64,000 nt of DNA from Euphorbia lathyris (GCF_963576675.1 NC_088911.1:138263929-138327928); one strand, 5' to 3'; shown: positions 23,176-35,212, counted from the first letter of the stretch. Notes: generated by a model from the letters alone, not told the origin. Numbers and translations are program-made.

Positions 23176-23530
23176 GTGAAAGCGAAGGCCGGACATATTC
23201 AATTCAAAATCATATTTGAGTTGTGAAGAGTACTCAAGGGATCACTCCAATTTGGGTTGATATATGGCACCGGGACATTCCATTTGAGGTCGGCTATGAG
23301 TGAGTGGAGGTTGAGTCTAGCATCCGAGTTGTTGGCATGAGGTATATAGAGGTCCGTAAATATTCAACTCAAAGTCATAATGGAGTTTTGAAGAGTGCTT
23401 AAGGGATCGCTCTAAATTGGGTTGACATGTTTCGTCGGGACACTTCAATCGAGGTAGGCTATGAGCAGAAGGAGATTGTGTTGATTCCTTAAGTTCGTGA
23501 TGGGGAGATGAAGAAGATCCAAGGGTGGCC
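23090..23530. repeat. Three ~165-bp tandem repeats at 3' end of the ORF
   Basis: Units start at gggttga in 23090, 23254 and 23419. Each has a CGGGGATATTC/CGGGACATTCC box, a GGCTATGAG-like box and a GAAGAGTRCTYAAGGGATC box. The first lies in the coding end, the others beyond the stop, so the coding tail may have been longer once. Confidence 0.8.
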
Positions 23531-23892
23531 CGTTCAACGAAATGAGGGGCATTGGAAGACCATCCACATATTTGGTGGGAAGTGATTTGACAAGCTTCGC
23601 CAAGACATACCTGTAGACACCGAGTCGGAGGACCTGTGACGAAAACCCATAACAGACGGTTAAAGCGGTTGATTCCAATAATTTAAAAAATAAAAACCAC
23701 GAAAGGGCCCTGAAGGATTGCATGTCGGCAAATAGGCGACTCACGGGCGCCCAACGAACATAGGGCGTCGTCCAACGCACGTCGAAAGCGTTGGGCGCGC
23801 GCCTAATGACCGTTGGGTGAGCGCCCAACGGCGGGGGGCGGGCGCCCAGTAGAGACGCCTCGATCGGATAGGCCACCACCACCACCAAACTA
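23531..23892. other. Junction region with LTR-like start and GC-rich repeats
   Basis: At 23612 there is TGTAGACACCGAGTCGGAGG, which looks like the beginning of a gypsy LTR. The next 250 bp include several GGGCGCCCAACG-type words between 23740 and 23850. The Tat gag frame opens after the TAA at 23890. I cannot find a matching LTR, PBS or target duplication, so the boundary between the chromovirus-like element and the Tat element remains unresolved, and this may be the remnant of the Tat 5' end. Confidence 0.35.
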
Positions 23893-24910
23893 AGGAGAGG
23901 ATAGAAACGTTCCTTCGGGAGATCACAGAGGGAATAACGGTCAAGCTCCTCCTAGAGGACAGGGTGGTGGAAGGGGGAATTCACCATTAGATCCATCGTC
24001 CGGATCTAGCTCCTCATCTTCTCCAAGTAGATCTCCCCCTAGAAGACCGCTAAGGGCGGGACCGGAGAATTTTGATGATCGTGTGAGAGCTGCAGTGCTT
24101 CGCATTAATGAAGAGAATGCACGACATAATCCATTCGCTAATCGCGATTCGCCCTTTACAGCATGGATCGAAGTTGAGGAAACAGAGAGGCATTTTAAAA
24201 TACCTAATATACCTGTGTACATGGGAGCAGACAACCCAGAGGCCCATGCAAGAAAATACCGAATGTTGCTCAGCCTTAATCGCGCAAGTGAGGCGGTCTT
24301 ATGCCGGATGTTTATCACCACCTTAGGAGGCCCCGCTTATGATTGGTTCCAATCTTTACCTCCCGGATCAATAGACAGCTGGGATCAATTGAGTAGAGAG
24401 TTTTGTGCTAAATTCGCCGGATGTATTCCCCCAGTGGTCAAATCACGGAAGCTTTTCGAATTAAAGCAGAAGGCGAATGAACCCCTTCGAGAATATGTAG
24501 ACAATTTCAACAAATTGTGTATACGAATTGTCGATGTGGATGTCTCCATGGCAGTAGAGGCTCTAGCGAAAAACACCACGTGCAAAAGCTTGCAGGAAGA
24601 TTTAATTCGGAAGAAGCCCAGAAGTATGGCAGAATTAATTGAAAGATGCAAGGACTTCATGGAGGTCGATGACATTCGCAGGGAGTCATTGTCTTCGCCC
24701 AAGAAGGACAGGGGCGAATCTCGCCATCGAGATAAGGAGAAAGACAAGCATCAAGACTCATCCTCTAGAGGTCGGCGAAGAGGCTCTAAGAACAAATCGG
24801 CATTTGTGTCATCATTTACACCGCTCAATGCCTCTAAAAGCGAAGTGCTCATGTGGATTGAGAACAGTCAGCACAAGCGGAGCATTTCATACCCCGAACC
24901 AAAAAGGGGG
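23893..24910 (+). pseudogene. Tat-lineage gag, N-terminal part
   Basis: Open from 23893 to the insertion at 24911, about 339 codons; the first clear Met is at 24083 but the frame already reads GNNGQAPPRGQGGGRG upstream. The retrotransposon gag (capsid) domain runs from AWIEVEETERHFKIP to about EDLIRKKPRSMAELI, with the typical GPAYDWFQSLPPGSIDSW and LREYVDNFNKL motifs. A basic RGESRHRDKEKD tail follows. The protein continues after the 10.3 kb insertion at 35213, exactly in frame when one copy of the GGGGG duplication is removed. Gag forms the cytoplasmic virus-like particle. I see no upstream LTR or PBS for this element. Confidence 0.88.
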
Positions 24911-26493
24911 TGATGCGCCTTCGGTGAAGAAGACTCACTAAGGGATAAGTGTACCCCGTCGTTATCAAGTAATAAATCTGGAAAGTCCAGGTATCGAATC
25001 CACGGGACTTATTTACCACAAGTATCGAATTACTTGGTCTCAGGTGTTATCTAGGCTTTGTGGGTTTTGAATTTGTTTGTTTAAGTTAATCTACTCCTAG
25101 GTTGAATTACGCTACTCCTAGCTAAATTATAGTTCTAACTAAGTTGTTCTATGCCTAATTAAGTTAAACTACTCCTAATTAAGTTATACTACTCCTAAGT
25201 GATCTTTCACTAATGCAATTACCCGAAGGAACATGGTATGAACGATAATAATGAAGTTAGGTTATTAGGTCTATTGATTAAAAACCTAATCTAAGTCACT
25301 TGTATTCAAGGCGATTAACCCTACTTACCCTCCTGAAGTTCCTAGTGCGTGATTCCTTGTAAGGCCGAAACTAGGTCTAAGGCTCAGCAATTTGGGCTTA
25401 ATCAACTAAGAGGTCGTCAATCTCCTAGGCTCTGACTAGGTCAGATTCAGCTCGCAATATGTGCCTACTAGATTTTGGGGCTTTTGAATGAGTTAAACCA
25501 ATTGAATAAAGCGTAAGACAAAGATTAAAAAAATAAGCATAGAACAAAATAAGAGCTAAAATATTATTAAAGATGAAGAATAATATCACAGGATACAATT
25601 AGCCTAAGATTCATAGACTGTATCAAAGAGTACAAACAAGGAAAGCTAAAAGGAGATACGAAAATCCCTTTCAAGGAACCTGTCTACTCTGCAATCGGCT
25701 TCCTAGGTCTTAAGGACGGACCTTGAATATTCCTCGAGAACAGCTTTGAAGGAGCTTCAATGGAGGTCGAAGAAGATGGAGGAGATGGAGAGGAAATTCA
25801 AGGGGAAAGCTAAAGTAATTTACAATTAATGAAAGATAACCTAATTTACAATGGAAAAGTTCTATTTATAGATGTAGCTCGGGCCCTCTTTTTGACCTAT
25901 TTCGTGTCCTTATGCAAGTGGGAAGTCGTGGGGTCGATCGTGAAGTCGTGGGGGCGGAATTGGTCTTTTTGACCAATTCCCGCAGGTCTGCTCGCCGAGC
26001 AGGCCTCTGAGGGCCTGCTCGGCGAGCAGGAGCAGTGCCCGAGCAGTGCCTGGGCAGCACCGAGCAGCGCTTGGGCTGCTGACTGATGCTCAATTCCCCG
26101 AGCGACTGCCGGGGGTCCTCGAGACACGATTTTTGCCTGAAATTGATCATGTTTTAACCTGCACACGCACATAAACTCCAAACAACATTAGTCCAAAGGC
26201 TAAATTGACCCGCCAATCGCTTATTTTGAGCAAACGCTTCGTTTGGTGCGACTTTTGATGGATCAATTAGCTTTAAAAGATAACGGAATTATAATATGCA
26301 TGCCATTTTGGCCGTATTTGCCTAAATTGATCATAAAACGAGCCTAAACAACGAAAAGTAAATAAAACATTTCCAATTTCTAACTAACTCACACAAAAGC
26401 ATTTAAATGCGAGAATTTCTCGTTTATTAACTAAATAACGCTAAAAACCGTTCTAAAACCGTACCCAAAGATAGGGGTTTTTGACCCCTATCA
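24911..26493 (-). mobile_element. LTR A (3' LTR of composite), Athila-like
   Basis: 1583 bp with perfect TGAT...ATCA ends; on the minus strand it starts TGATAGGGGTCAAAAACCCC and ends GGCGCATCA. A TATA box CTATAAATAG lies near 25863-25872. It contains a GC-rich minisatellite (25980-26095). Left of it is GGGGG (24906-24910), the target duplication of the whole composite. Confidence 0.93.
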
Positions 26494-27940
26494 AACCTCC
26501 TCGCACTTAAAACTTTACTTGTCCCCAAGTAAACTAAAAAAACTAAACCCGCAATCACAAGCAAGCTAGAAAACCTCCCGGTTTGACTAGGTGCTTGACA
26601 TAATTTCGAGCATCTGTAATTACATGCATTCGGAAATACAAAGTAGAGACACGATATCCAAAAGCCGCATTTCAATTATCATAGTTCATATGTTTTAAGA
26701 AAAAGGACACATGTTCAATTAAACGAGCTTGAGGGGATCGCTAAGTAAAATACCTCACCATAGGTAGTTCACTCATTTCACACAATTTTAGTGGCTAAAG
26801 TGTTTACTCTCGGCTTATGTTCTTGCTTAGGATTACGTTGATTTTGCACGTTCATCCGAGTTCCTCTACTATGCTATATGACTCCGATGATATCAAAAAC
26901 AGCCTCGAATTGGGGTTGTAATGTGGTTAGAGGGTTAAAGGTACAACAAGGGTTAATAGTTCTAGCGCTAGAAAAACAAAGTTCAAATGGCTTTAGCAAA
27001 TATGAAGTGACTGAGCTTTTTATTCATTATTTTTTTCTTTTTTCTTGAGACGTTTTGATTTTAAGAACCGAGGAATGAAGTTCTCCTTTTTGTTCATCTC
27101 TTTTTCTTTTCTTTTTCTGTTTTTCTCTTTCTTTTTTTCTTTTTTTTTCGGGTAGCATTGCTCAATCACTTCTTAGCTTTTGGGCTTGCTACTATAATGC
27201 CATAAACAAGGAAAAAGCGCTAGAAGAAAACAAAGGCTGAATTTGAGCTTTGCAAAAACTTGGGTTAGGTAACAAACTAAGTGATAGTTTGCAAAAATAA
27301 GGGTTAGAACGAAAGAAAAATTCTACAAGCTACAAAAATACAGGCTCAAAGGGGCTTCCTAGAGTGGTTGAAAAAAGAGAAAATAAGGTAAAGGAAAGGG
27401 CTAATTCTAATGAGGCTGATTCATCGTTTATCATCTCAAATCATTGCATGTAGGTTCAACACAGTATTAGGTGCAAAATCTGTAATCTTTCCACAAGTCA
27501 AAGCATTCACACAAAAATGTCAAGAAAAATAGCTTTTTGATGTTCGCTCTTAGGCTCAAATTCAACTCACAATTCTTTGGGTTTCAATTTTGTGTTTAGT
27601 AGTTTCCCCAAACTCAAGTTTAACATCACATGCCTTCAATTCTTAAGTTATCTACCTAAGTAATGATTTTAGCATTTCTTCAAAAGTAGGGTCTAAATGC
27701 AAACTTTAGCTCATGCTTTTACAAATACAAGGATTGTGTCCTACACCTAAACTAGTTGTCATGCAATCTTAGATTCGGTTCTCAGCCCTCAAGGACAAAT
27801 AACGAAGTTTAGATTCGAAGGAGGTTCACGGTTTTAGGTCCTAAACATGCAAAAACATAAATAAAACCCGAAAACGCTAAACTAAACTAGACACGACGCC
27901 ACAAAAATTTAAAAATTATACAAATTTTTGTAAGTTTGTC

Positions 27941-27960
27941 TACCCCTCCTCCTCACACTT
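27941..27960 (-). other. Second (internal) polypurine tract
   Basis: AAGTGTGAGGAGGAGGGGTA on the minus strand, 1.4 kb upstream of the terminal tract. The same tract is at 32230-32249 and, on the plus strand, 49543-49562. Confidence 0.6.
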
Positions 27961-28422
27961 AAAATATGAAATAAGTTCCAACATTGCATCTAAAACCATC
28001 AAGCGCATGTGCAAAAAGTTAGGGTGGAGAAGACAACTTACTGATTTTATCGCAATCGCCAAAAACTCGATGATTTGCGGTGCCAAATTTTTTTTTTTTT
28101 TATTATTATTATTTTTCAGCTCCGTTCGGGATTTAAAAATCCCGAACATTTTGCTTATCGTGGCCGAGCAGCGGGCTGGGCGCAGTGCCCAACAGCGGGC
28201 TTGGCGGCAGGGCGCAGTGCCCAGCGGCAGGCTGGGCGCCAGCGCCCAGCTCGCGGCGAGCTGGGCCTCCTGGGGCCAATTTTTTTTTTAATTTTATTTT
28301 AAACCTGAACACTTAAAATAAATAAAAATAAAATAAAATAAAATAAAATAAAAGAAAACTAAACAACTAAACTAAAATATCAATGTATAATCTAAAAATA
28401 AACCTGAAAAGTTTTATTAAAA

Positions 28423-28440
28423 CTTGGGTTGCCTCCCAAG
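28423..28440 (-). other. Conserved GGGAGGCAACCC hairpin
   Basis: CTTGGG-AGGCAA-CCCAAG, a perfect 6-bp stem, follows the stop of the 168-residue ORF by about 45 bp. Identical copies lie at 32725-32742 and 49371-49388. A post-coding structure of this kind is common in plant Athila-type elements. Confidence 0.7.
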
Positions 28441-28483
28441 AAGCGCTACGTTATAGTCGGTGAGCTCGACATAGAATTCCCGC

Positions 28484-28990
28484 CTAAGTGTATGCTGACA
28501 TTCGCATTAGGAATTCAAATTTCTGAATAAATAATTCGTACGAATTATCAGTTTCAAAGAATTTTAATGAAAACAAAGGATCGAATTTAAATAAATTATG
28601 AAAAAGTTTAGTTTGCTCCCTTTTTGATTCTCTAGGTAGATCAAAGAGAATGAAATTTTCTGGACATGGAGCAAAACCGAACTCTTCTATTTTTGGATTC
28701 TTCTCTAGAGGCTCAATTTCAACTGATTCCTCAATTAATATTGGAACTTTTGGTTTCTCATAATTAGGGATCAGTTCTTCATTGTTAATGGGAAAAGATA
28801 TTACCTTATCAACCTGACCTACCAAATTGGGTTCTTTAATTGATTCGTCCGCGGTTGAATCAACTAGGATCCCTTTTTGTATGCATAAATTTTTAATTGA
28901 GGCATACAAATCGTCAGTTTGATCTTCGTGAGTAGATAGAAAGTTAAGCAAATGCGTAATAGACTCCTTATTTCCATTGTTTCTAGCCAT
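28484..28990 (-). CDS. 168-residue protein of non-autonomous Athila element, unknown
   Basis: Minus-strand ATG at 28990, stop at 28484. The protein starts MARNNGNKESITHLLNFLS, is acidic in the middle (EIEPLEKNPKIEEFGF), and ends with a conserved block ENFILFDLPRESKREQTK, LFHNLFKFDPLFSLKFF, and FEFLMRMSAYT. The same C-terminal block is found in the related element at 49139-49327, which supports real coding in the family. It sits where gag would be but has no capsid or zinc-knuckle motif. Its place between PBS and the GGGAGGCAACCC hairpin suggests it is the only product of this element. Function unknown; a helper role in packaging is speculation. Confidence 0.6.
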   Translation of the reverse strand: MARNNGNKESITHLLNFLSTHEDQTDDLYASIKNLCIQKGILVDSTADESIKEPNLVGQVDKVISFPINNEELIPNYEKPKVPILIEESVEIEPLEKNPKIEEFGFAPCPENFILFDLPRESKREQTKLFHNLFKFDPLFSLKFFETDNSYELFIQKFEFLMRMSAYT

Positions 28991-29200
28991 TTTCTCAAAA
29001 AAGAAGAATCATTAGAAATAACAATAAAAATTAAAAACAAATATTCAAAAAAAGAAAAGTATAAAGGATTATATATAAACAAGTATAAACGATTATAAAC
29101 AAGTATAGATGATATTCACAAAGATATTCACAAAGATATTCATAAAGGAATGCCTAAACTAACAAATCGACCTTTGGTTCGATATTGCAGAAGAAATAAA

Positions 29201-29218
29201 TACCCGGCAACGGCGCCA
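29201..29218 (-). other. PBS of internal region 1, tRNA-Asp type
   Basis: TGGCGCCGTTGCCGGGTA on the minus strand, six bases after the end of LTR B, the primer site typical of Athila elements. Confidence 0.85.
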
Positions 29219-29224
29219 AAAACT

Positions 29225-30783
29225 TGATGCGCCTTCGGTGAAGAAGACTCACTAAGGGATAAGTGTACCCCGTCGTTATCAAGTAATAAATCTGGAAAGT
29301 CCAGGTATCGAATCCATAGGACTTATTTACCACAACTATCGAATTACTTGGTCTCAGGTGTTATCTAGGCTTTGTGGGTTTTGAATTTGTTTGTTTAAGT
29401 TAATCTACTCCTAGGTTGAATTACGCTACTTCTAGCTAAATTATACTAGTTCTAACTAAGTTGTTCTATGCCTAATTAAGTTAAACTACTCCTAATTAAG
29501 TTATACTACTCCTAAGTGATCTTTCACTAATGCAATTACCCGAAGGAACATGGTGTGAACGATAATAATGAAGTTAGGTTATTAGGTCTATTGATTAAAA
29601 ACCTAATCTAAGTCACTTGTATTCAAGGCGATTAACCCTACTTACCCTCCTGAAGTTCCTAGTGCGTGATTCCTTGTAAGGCCGAAACTAGGTCTAAGGC
29701 TCAGCAATTTGGGCTTAATCAACTAAGAGGTCGTCAATCTCCTAGGCTCTGACTAGGTCAGATTCAGCTCGCAATATGTGCCTACTAGATTTTGGGGCTT
29801 TTGAATGAGTTAAACCAATTGAATAAAGCGTAAGACAAAGATTAAACAAATAAGCATAGAACAAAATAAGAGCTAAAATATTATTAAAGATGAAGAATAA
29901 TATCACAGGATACAATTAGCCTAGGATTCATAGACTGTATCAAAGAGTACAAACAAGGAAAGGTAAAAGGAGATACGAAAATCCCTTTCAAGGAACCTGT
30001 CTACTCTGCAATCGGCTTCCTAGGTCTTAAGGACGGACCTTGAATATTCCTCGAGAACAGCTTTGAAGGAGCTTCAATGGAGGTCGAAGAAGATGGAGGA
30101 GATGGAGAGGAAATTCAAGGGGAAAGCTAAAGTAATTTACAATTAATGAAAGATAACCTAATTTACAATGGAAAATTTCTATTTATAGATGTAGCTCGGG
30201 CCCTCTTTTTGACCTATTTCGTGTCCTTATGCAAGTGGGAAGTCGTGGGGCCGATCGTGAAGTCGTGGGGGCGGAATTGGTCTTTTTGACCAATTCCCGC
30301 AGGTCTGCTCGCCGAGCAGGAGCAGTGCCCGAGCAGTGCCTGGGCAGCGCCGAGCAGCGCTTGGGCTGCTGACCGATGCTCAATTCGCCGAGCGACTGCC
30401 GGGGGTCCTCGAGACACGATTTTTGCCTGAAATTGATCATGTTTTAACCTGCACACGCACATAAACTCCAAACAACATTAGTCCAAAGGCTAAATTGACC
30501 CGCCAATCGCTTATTTTGAGCAAACGCTTCGTTTGGTGCGACTTTTGATGGATCAATTAGCTTCAAAAGATAACGGAATTATAATATGCATGCCATTTTG
30601 GCCGTATTTGCCTAAATTGATCATAAAACGAGCCTAAACAACGAAAAGTAAATAAAACATTTCCAATTTCTAACTAACTCACACAAAAGCATTTAAATGC
30701 GAGAATTGCTCGTTTATTAACTAAATAACGCTAAAAACCGTTCTAAAACCGTACCCAAAGATAGGGGTTTTTGACCCCTATCA
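29225..30783 (-). mobile_element. LTR B (middle LTR of composite)
   Basis: 1559 bp, nearly identical to LTR A and LTR C except in the GC-rich minisatellite (30298-30370), which is shorter here by one 30-bp block. It serves as 3' LTR for internal 2 and 5' LTR for internal 1. Confidence 0.92.
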
Positions 30784-33526
30784 AACCTCCTCGCACTTAA
30801 AACTTTACTTATCCCCAAGTAAACTAAAAAAACTAAACCCGCAATCACAAGCAAGCTAGAAAACCTCCCGGTTTGACTAGGTGCTTGACATAATTTCGAG
30901 CATCTGTAATTACATGCATTCGGAAATACAAAGTAGAGACACGATATCCAAAAGCCGCATTTCAATTATCATAGTTCATATGTTTTAAGAAAAAGGACAC
31001 ATGTTCAATTAAACGAGCTTGAGGGGATCGCCAAGTAAAACACCTCACCATAGGTAGTTCACTCATTTCACACAATTTTAGTGGCTAAAGTGTTTACTCT
31101 CGGCTTATGTTCTTGCTTAGGATTACGTTGATTTTGCACGTTCATCCGAGTTCCTCTACTATGCTATATGACTCCGATGATATCAAAAACAGCCTCGAAT
31201 TGGGGTTGTAATGTGGTTAGAGGGTTAAAGGTACAACAAGGGTTAATAGTTCTAGCGCTAGAAAAACAAAGTTCAAATGGCTTTAGCAAATATGAAGTGA
31301 CTGTGCTTTTTATTCATTATTTTTTTCTTTTTTCTTGAGACGTTTTGATTTTAAGAACTGAGGAATGAAGTTCTCCTTTTTGTTCGTCTCTTTTTCTTTT
31401 CTTTTTCTGTTTTTCTCTTTCTTTTTTTCTTTTTTTTCGGGTAGCATTGCTCAATCACTTCTTAGCCTTTTGGCTTGCTACTATAATGTCATAAACAAGG
31501 AAAAAGCGCTAGAAGAAAACAAAGGCTGAATTTGAGCTTTGCAAAAACTTGGGTTAGGTAACAAACTAAGTGATAGTTTGCAAAAATAAGGGTTAGAACG
31601 AAAGAAAAATTCTACAAGCTACAAAAATACAGGCTCAAAGGGGCTTCCTAGAGTGGTTGAAAAAAGAGAAAATAAGGTAAAGGAAAGGGTTAATTCTAAT
31701 GAGGCTGATTCATCGTTTATCATCTCAAATCATTGCATGTAGGTTCAACACAGTATTAGGTGCAAAATCTGTAATCTTTCCACAAGTCAAAGCATTCACA
31801 CAAAAATGTTAAGAAAAAGAGCTTTTTGATGTTCGCTCTTAGGCTCAAATTCAACTCACAATTCTTTGGGTTTCAATTTTGTGTTTACTAGTTTCCCCAA
31901 ACTCAAGTTTAACATCACATGCCTTCAATTCTTAAGTTATCTACCTAAGTAATGATTTTAGCATTTCTTCAAAAGTAGGGTCTAAATGCAAACTTTAGCT
32001 CATGCTTTTACAGATACAAGGATTGTGTCCTACACCTAAACTAGTTGTCATGCAATCTTAGATTCGGTTCTCAGCCATCAAGGACAAATAACGAAGTTTA
32101 GATTCGAAGGAGGTTCACGGTTTTAGGTCCTAAACATGCAAAAACATAAATAAAACCCGAAAACGCTAAACTAAACTAGACACGACGCCACAAAAATTTA
32201 AAAATTATACAAATTTTTGTAAGTTTGTCTACCCCTCCTCCTCACACTTAAAATATGAAATAAGTTCCAACATTGCATCTAAAACCATCAAGTGCATGTG
32301 CAAAAAGTTAGGGTGGAGAAGACAACTTACTGGTTTTATCGCAATCGCCAAAAACTTGATGATTTGCGGTGCCAATTTTTTTTTATTTATTTATTTATTA
32401 TTATTATTTTTCAGCTCCGTTCGGGATTTAAAAATCCCGAACAGTTTGCTTATCGCGGCCGAGCAGCGGGCTGGGCGCAGTGCCTAGCAGCGGGCTTGGC
32501 GGAAGGGCAGGGTGCAGTGCCCAGCGGCGGGCTGGGCGCCAACGCCCAGCTCGCGGCGAGCTGGGCCTACTGGGGCCAATTTTTTTTTTTTAATTTTATT
32601 TTAAACCTGAACACTTAAAATAAATAAAAATAAAATAAAATAAAATAAAATAAAAGAAAACTAAACAACTAAACTAAAATATCAATGTATAATCTAAAAA
32701 TAAACCTGAAAAGTTTTATTAAAACTTGGGTTGCCTCCCAAGAAGCGCTACGTTATAGTCGGTGAGCTCGACATAGAATTCCCGCCTAAGTGTATGCTGA
32801 CATTCGCATTAGGAATTCAAATTCCTGAATAAATAATCCGTACGGATTATCAGTTTCAAAGAATTTTAATGAAAACAAAGGATCGAATTTAAATAAATTA
32901 TGAAAAAGTTTAGTTTGCTCCCTTTTTTATCTCTAGGTAGATCAAAGAGAATGAAATTTTCTGGACATGGAGCAAAACCGAACTCTTCTATTTTTGGATT
33001 CTTCTCTAGAGGCTCAATTTCAACTAATTCCTCAATTAATATTGGAACTTTTGGTTTCTCATAATTAGGGATCAGTTCTTCATTGTTAATGGGAAAAGAT
33101 ATTACCTTATCAACCTGACCTACCAAATTGGGTTCTTTAATTGATTCGTCCGCGGTTGAATCAACTAGGATCCCTTTTTGTATGCATAAATTTTTAATTG
33201 AGGCATACAAATCGCCAGTTTGATCTTCGTGAGTAGATAGAAAGTTAAGCAAATGCGTAATAGACTCCTTATTTCCATTGTTTCTAGCCATTTTTCTCAA
33301 AAAAGAAGAATCATTAGAAATAACAATAAAAATTAAAAACAAATATTCACAAAAAGAAAAGTATAAAGGATTATATATAAACAAGTATAAACGATTATAA
33401 ACAAGTATAGATGATATTCACAAAGATATTCACAAAGATATTCACAAAGGAATGCCTAAACTAACAAATCGACCTTTGGTTCGATATTGCAGAAGAAATA
33501 AATACCCGGCAACGGCGCCAAAAACT
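30784..33526 (-). mobile_element. Internal region 2 of composite
   Basis: 2743 bp, collinear with internal region 1 throughout. PBS at 33520-33503, hairpin at 32742-32725, second polypurine tract at 32249-32230, terminal tract AAGTGCGAGGAGGTT at 30798-30784. Differences are scattered substitutions and short indels, including a frameshift in the ORF. Confidence 0.88.
32866..33291 (-). pseudogene. Frameshifted copy of the 168-residue ORF
   Basis: ATG at 33291. The sequence is almost the same as at 28990-28484 until FILFDLPR, where a small deletion near 32935 shifts the frame so that the conserved C-terminal block is read out of frame and ends early (stop at 32866). Upstream of the ATG the frame is open for 31 more codons, but the matching position in internal 1 is not, so I keep the ATG. 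Confidence 0.6.
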
Positions 33527-35212
33527 TGATGCACCTTCGGTGAAGAAGACTCACTAAGGGATAAGTGTACCCCGTCGTTATCAAGTAATAAATCTGGAAA
33601 GTCCAGGTATCGAATCCACAGGACTTATTTACCACAAGTATCAAATTACTTGGTCTCAGGTGTTATCTAGGCTTTGTGGGTTTTGAATTTGTTTGTTTAA
33701 GTTAATCTACTCCTAGGTTGAATTACGCTACTCCTAGCTAAATTATACTAGTTCTAACTAAGTTGTTCTATGCCTAATTAAGTTAAACTACTCCTAATTA
33801 AGTTATACTACTCCTAAGTGATCTTTCACTAATGCAATTACCCGAAGGAACATGGTATGAACGATAATAATGAAGTTAGGTTATTAGGTCTATTGATTAA
33901 AAACCTAATCTAAGTCACTTGTATTCAAGGCGATTAACCCTACTTACCCTCCTGAAGTTCCTAGTGCGTGATTCCTTGTAAGGCCGAAACTAGGTCTAAG
34001 GCTCAGCAATTTGGGCTTAATCAACTAAGAGGTCGTCAATCTCCTAGGCTCTGACTAGGTCAGATTCAGCTCGCAATATGTGCCTACTAGATTTTGGGGC
34101 TTTTGAATGAGTTAAACCAATTGAATAAAGCGTAAGACAAAGATTAAACAAATAAGCATAGAACAAAATAAGAGCTAAAATACTATTAAAGATGAAGAAT
34201 AATATCACAGGATACAATTAGCCTAGGATTCATAGACTGTATCAAAGAGTACAAACAAGGAAAGGTAAAAGGAGATACGAAAATCCCTTTCAAGGAACCT
34301 GTCTACTCTGCAATCGGCTTCCTAGGTCTTAAGGACGGACCTTGAATATTCCTCGAGAACAGCTTTGAAGGAGCTTCAATGGAGGTCGAAGAAGATGGAG
34401 GAGATGGAGAGGAAATTCAAGGGGAAAGCTAAAGTAATTTACAATTAATGAAAGATAACCTAATTTACAATGGAAAATTTCTATTTATAGATGTAGCTCG
34501 GGCCCTCTTTTTGACCTATTTCGTGTCCTTATGCAAGTGGGAAGTCGTGGGGCCGATCGTGAAGTCGTGGGGGCGGAATTGGTCTTTTTGACCAATTCCC
34601 GCAGGTCTGCTCGGCGAGCAGGCTCCCTGCTCGCCCGAGCAGGCCTCTGAGGGCCTGCCCGACGAGCAGGAGCAGTGCCCGAGCAGTGCCTGGGCAGCGC
34701 TTGGGCAGTGCCTGGGTAGCGCCTGGGCAGCGCCTGGGCAGTGCCTGGGCAGCGCCTGGGCAGTGCCCGGGCTGCGCGCCGAGCAGCGCTTGGGCTGCTG
34801 ACCGATGCTCAATTCGCCGAGCGACTGTCGGGGGTCCTCGAGACACGATTTTTGCCTGAAATTGATCATGTTTTAACCTGCACACGCACATAAACTCCAA
34901 ACAACATTAGTCCAAAGGCTAAATTGACCCGCCAATCGCTTATTTTGAGCAAACGCTTCGTTTGGTGCGACTTTTGACGGATCAATTAGCTTCAAAAGGT
35001 AACGGAATTATAATATGCATGCCATTTTGGCCGTATTTGCCTAAATTGATCATAAAACGAGCCTAAACAACGAAAAGTAAATAAAACATTTCCAATTTCT
35101 AACTAACTCATACAAAAGCATTTAAATGCGAGAATTGCTCGCTTATTAACTAAATAACGCTAAAAACCGTTCTAAAACCTTACCCAAAGATAGGGGTTTT
35201 TGACCCCTATCA
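33527..35212 (-). mobile_element. LTR C (5' LTR of composite)
   Basis: 1686 bp with TGAT...ATCA ends, followed on the right by GGGGG (35213-35217). Longer than LTR A and B because the GC-rich minisatellite (34605-34800) has about ten 11-bp units instead of four and an extra GCTCCCTGCTCGCCC block. Start word is TGATGCACC here, TGATGCGCC in A and B. Confidence 0.93.

Larger units (their letters stand above)
26494..29224 (-). mobile_element. Internal region 1 of composite
   Basis: 2731 bp. On the minus strand: PBS at 29218-29201, ORF at 28990-28484, the hairpin CTTGGGAGGCAACCCAAG (28440-28423), a GC-rich tract (28275-28155), a second polypurine tract (27960-27941), low-complexity AAAG-rich sequence (about 27150-27040), and the terminal polypurine tract AAGTGCGAGGAGGTT (26508-26494) directly before LTR A. 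No gag, protease, RT or integrase domain is present. Confidence 0.88.
24911..35212 (-). mobile_element. Three-LTR composite of non-autonomous Athila-like elements
   Basis: Order on the minus strand: LTR C, internal 2, LTR B, internal 1, LTR A. The outer ends are flanked by GGGGG on both sides (24906-24910 and 35213-35217), and neither middle LTR has its own duplication, so all three LTRs and both internal regions behave as one insertion. All copies are nearly identical. Neither internal region encodes protease, RT or integrase, so mobilisation would need enzymes from another Athila. It interrupts the gag of a Tat element. Confidence 0.93.

Noticed and set aside
23445..24321. Minus-strand ORFs of up to 147 codons
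   Set aside because: Opposite to Tat gag and GC-rich repeats; no domain.
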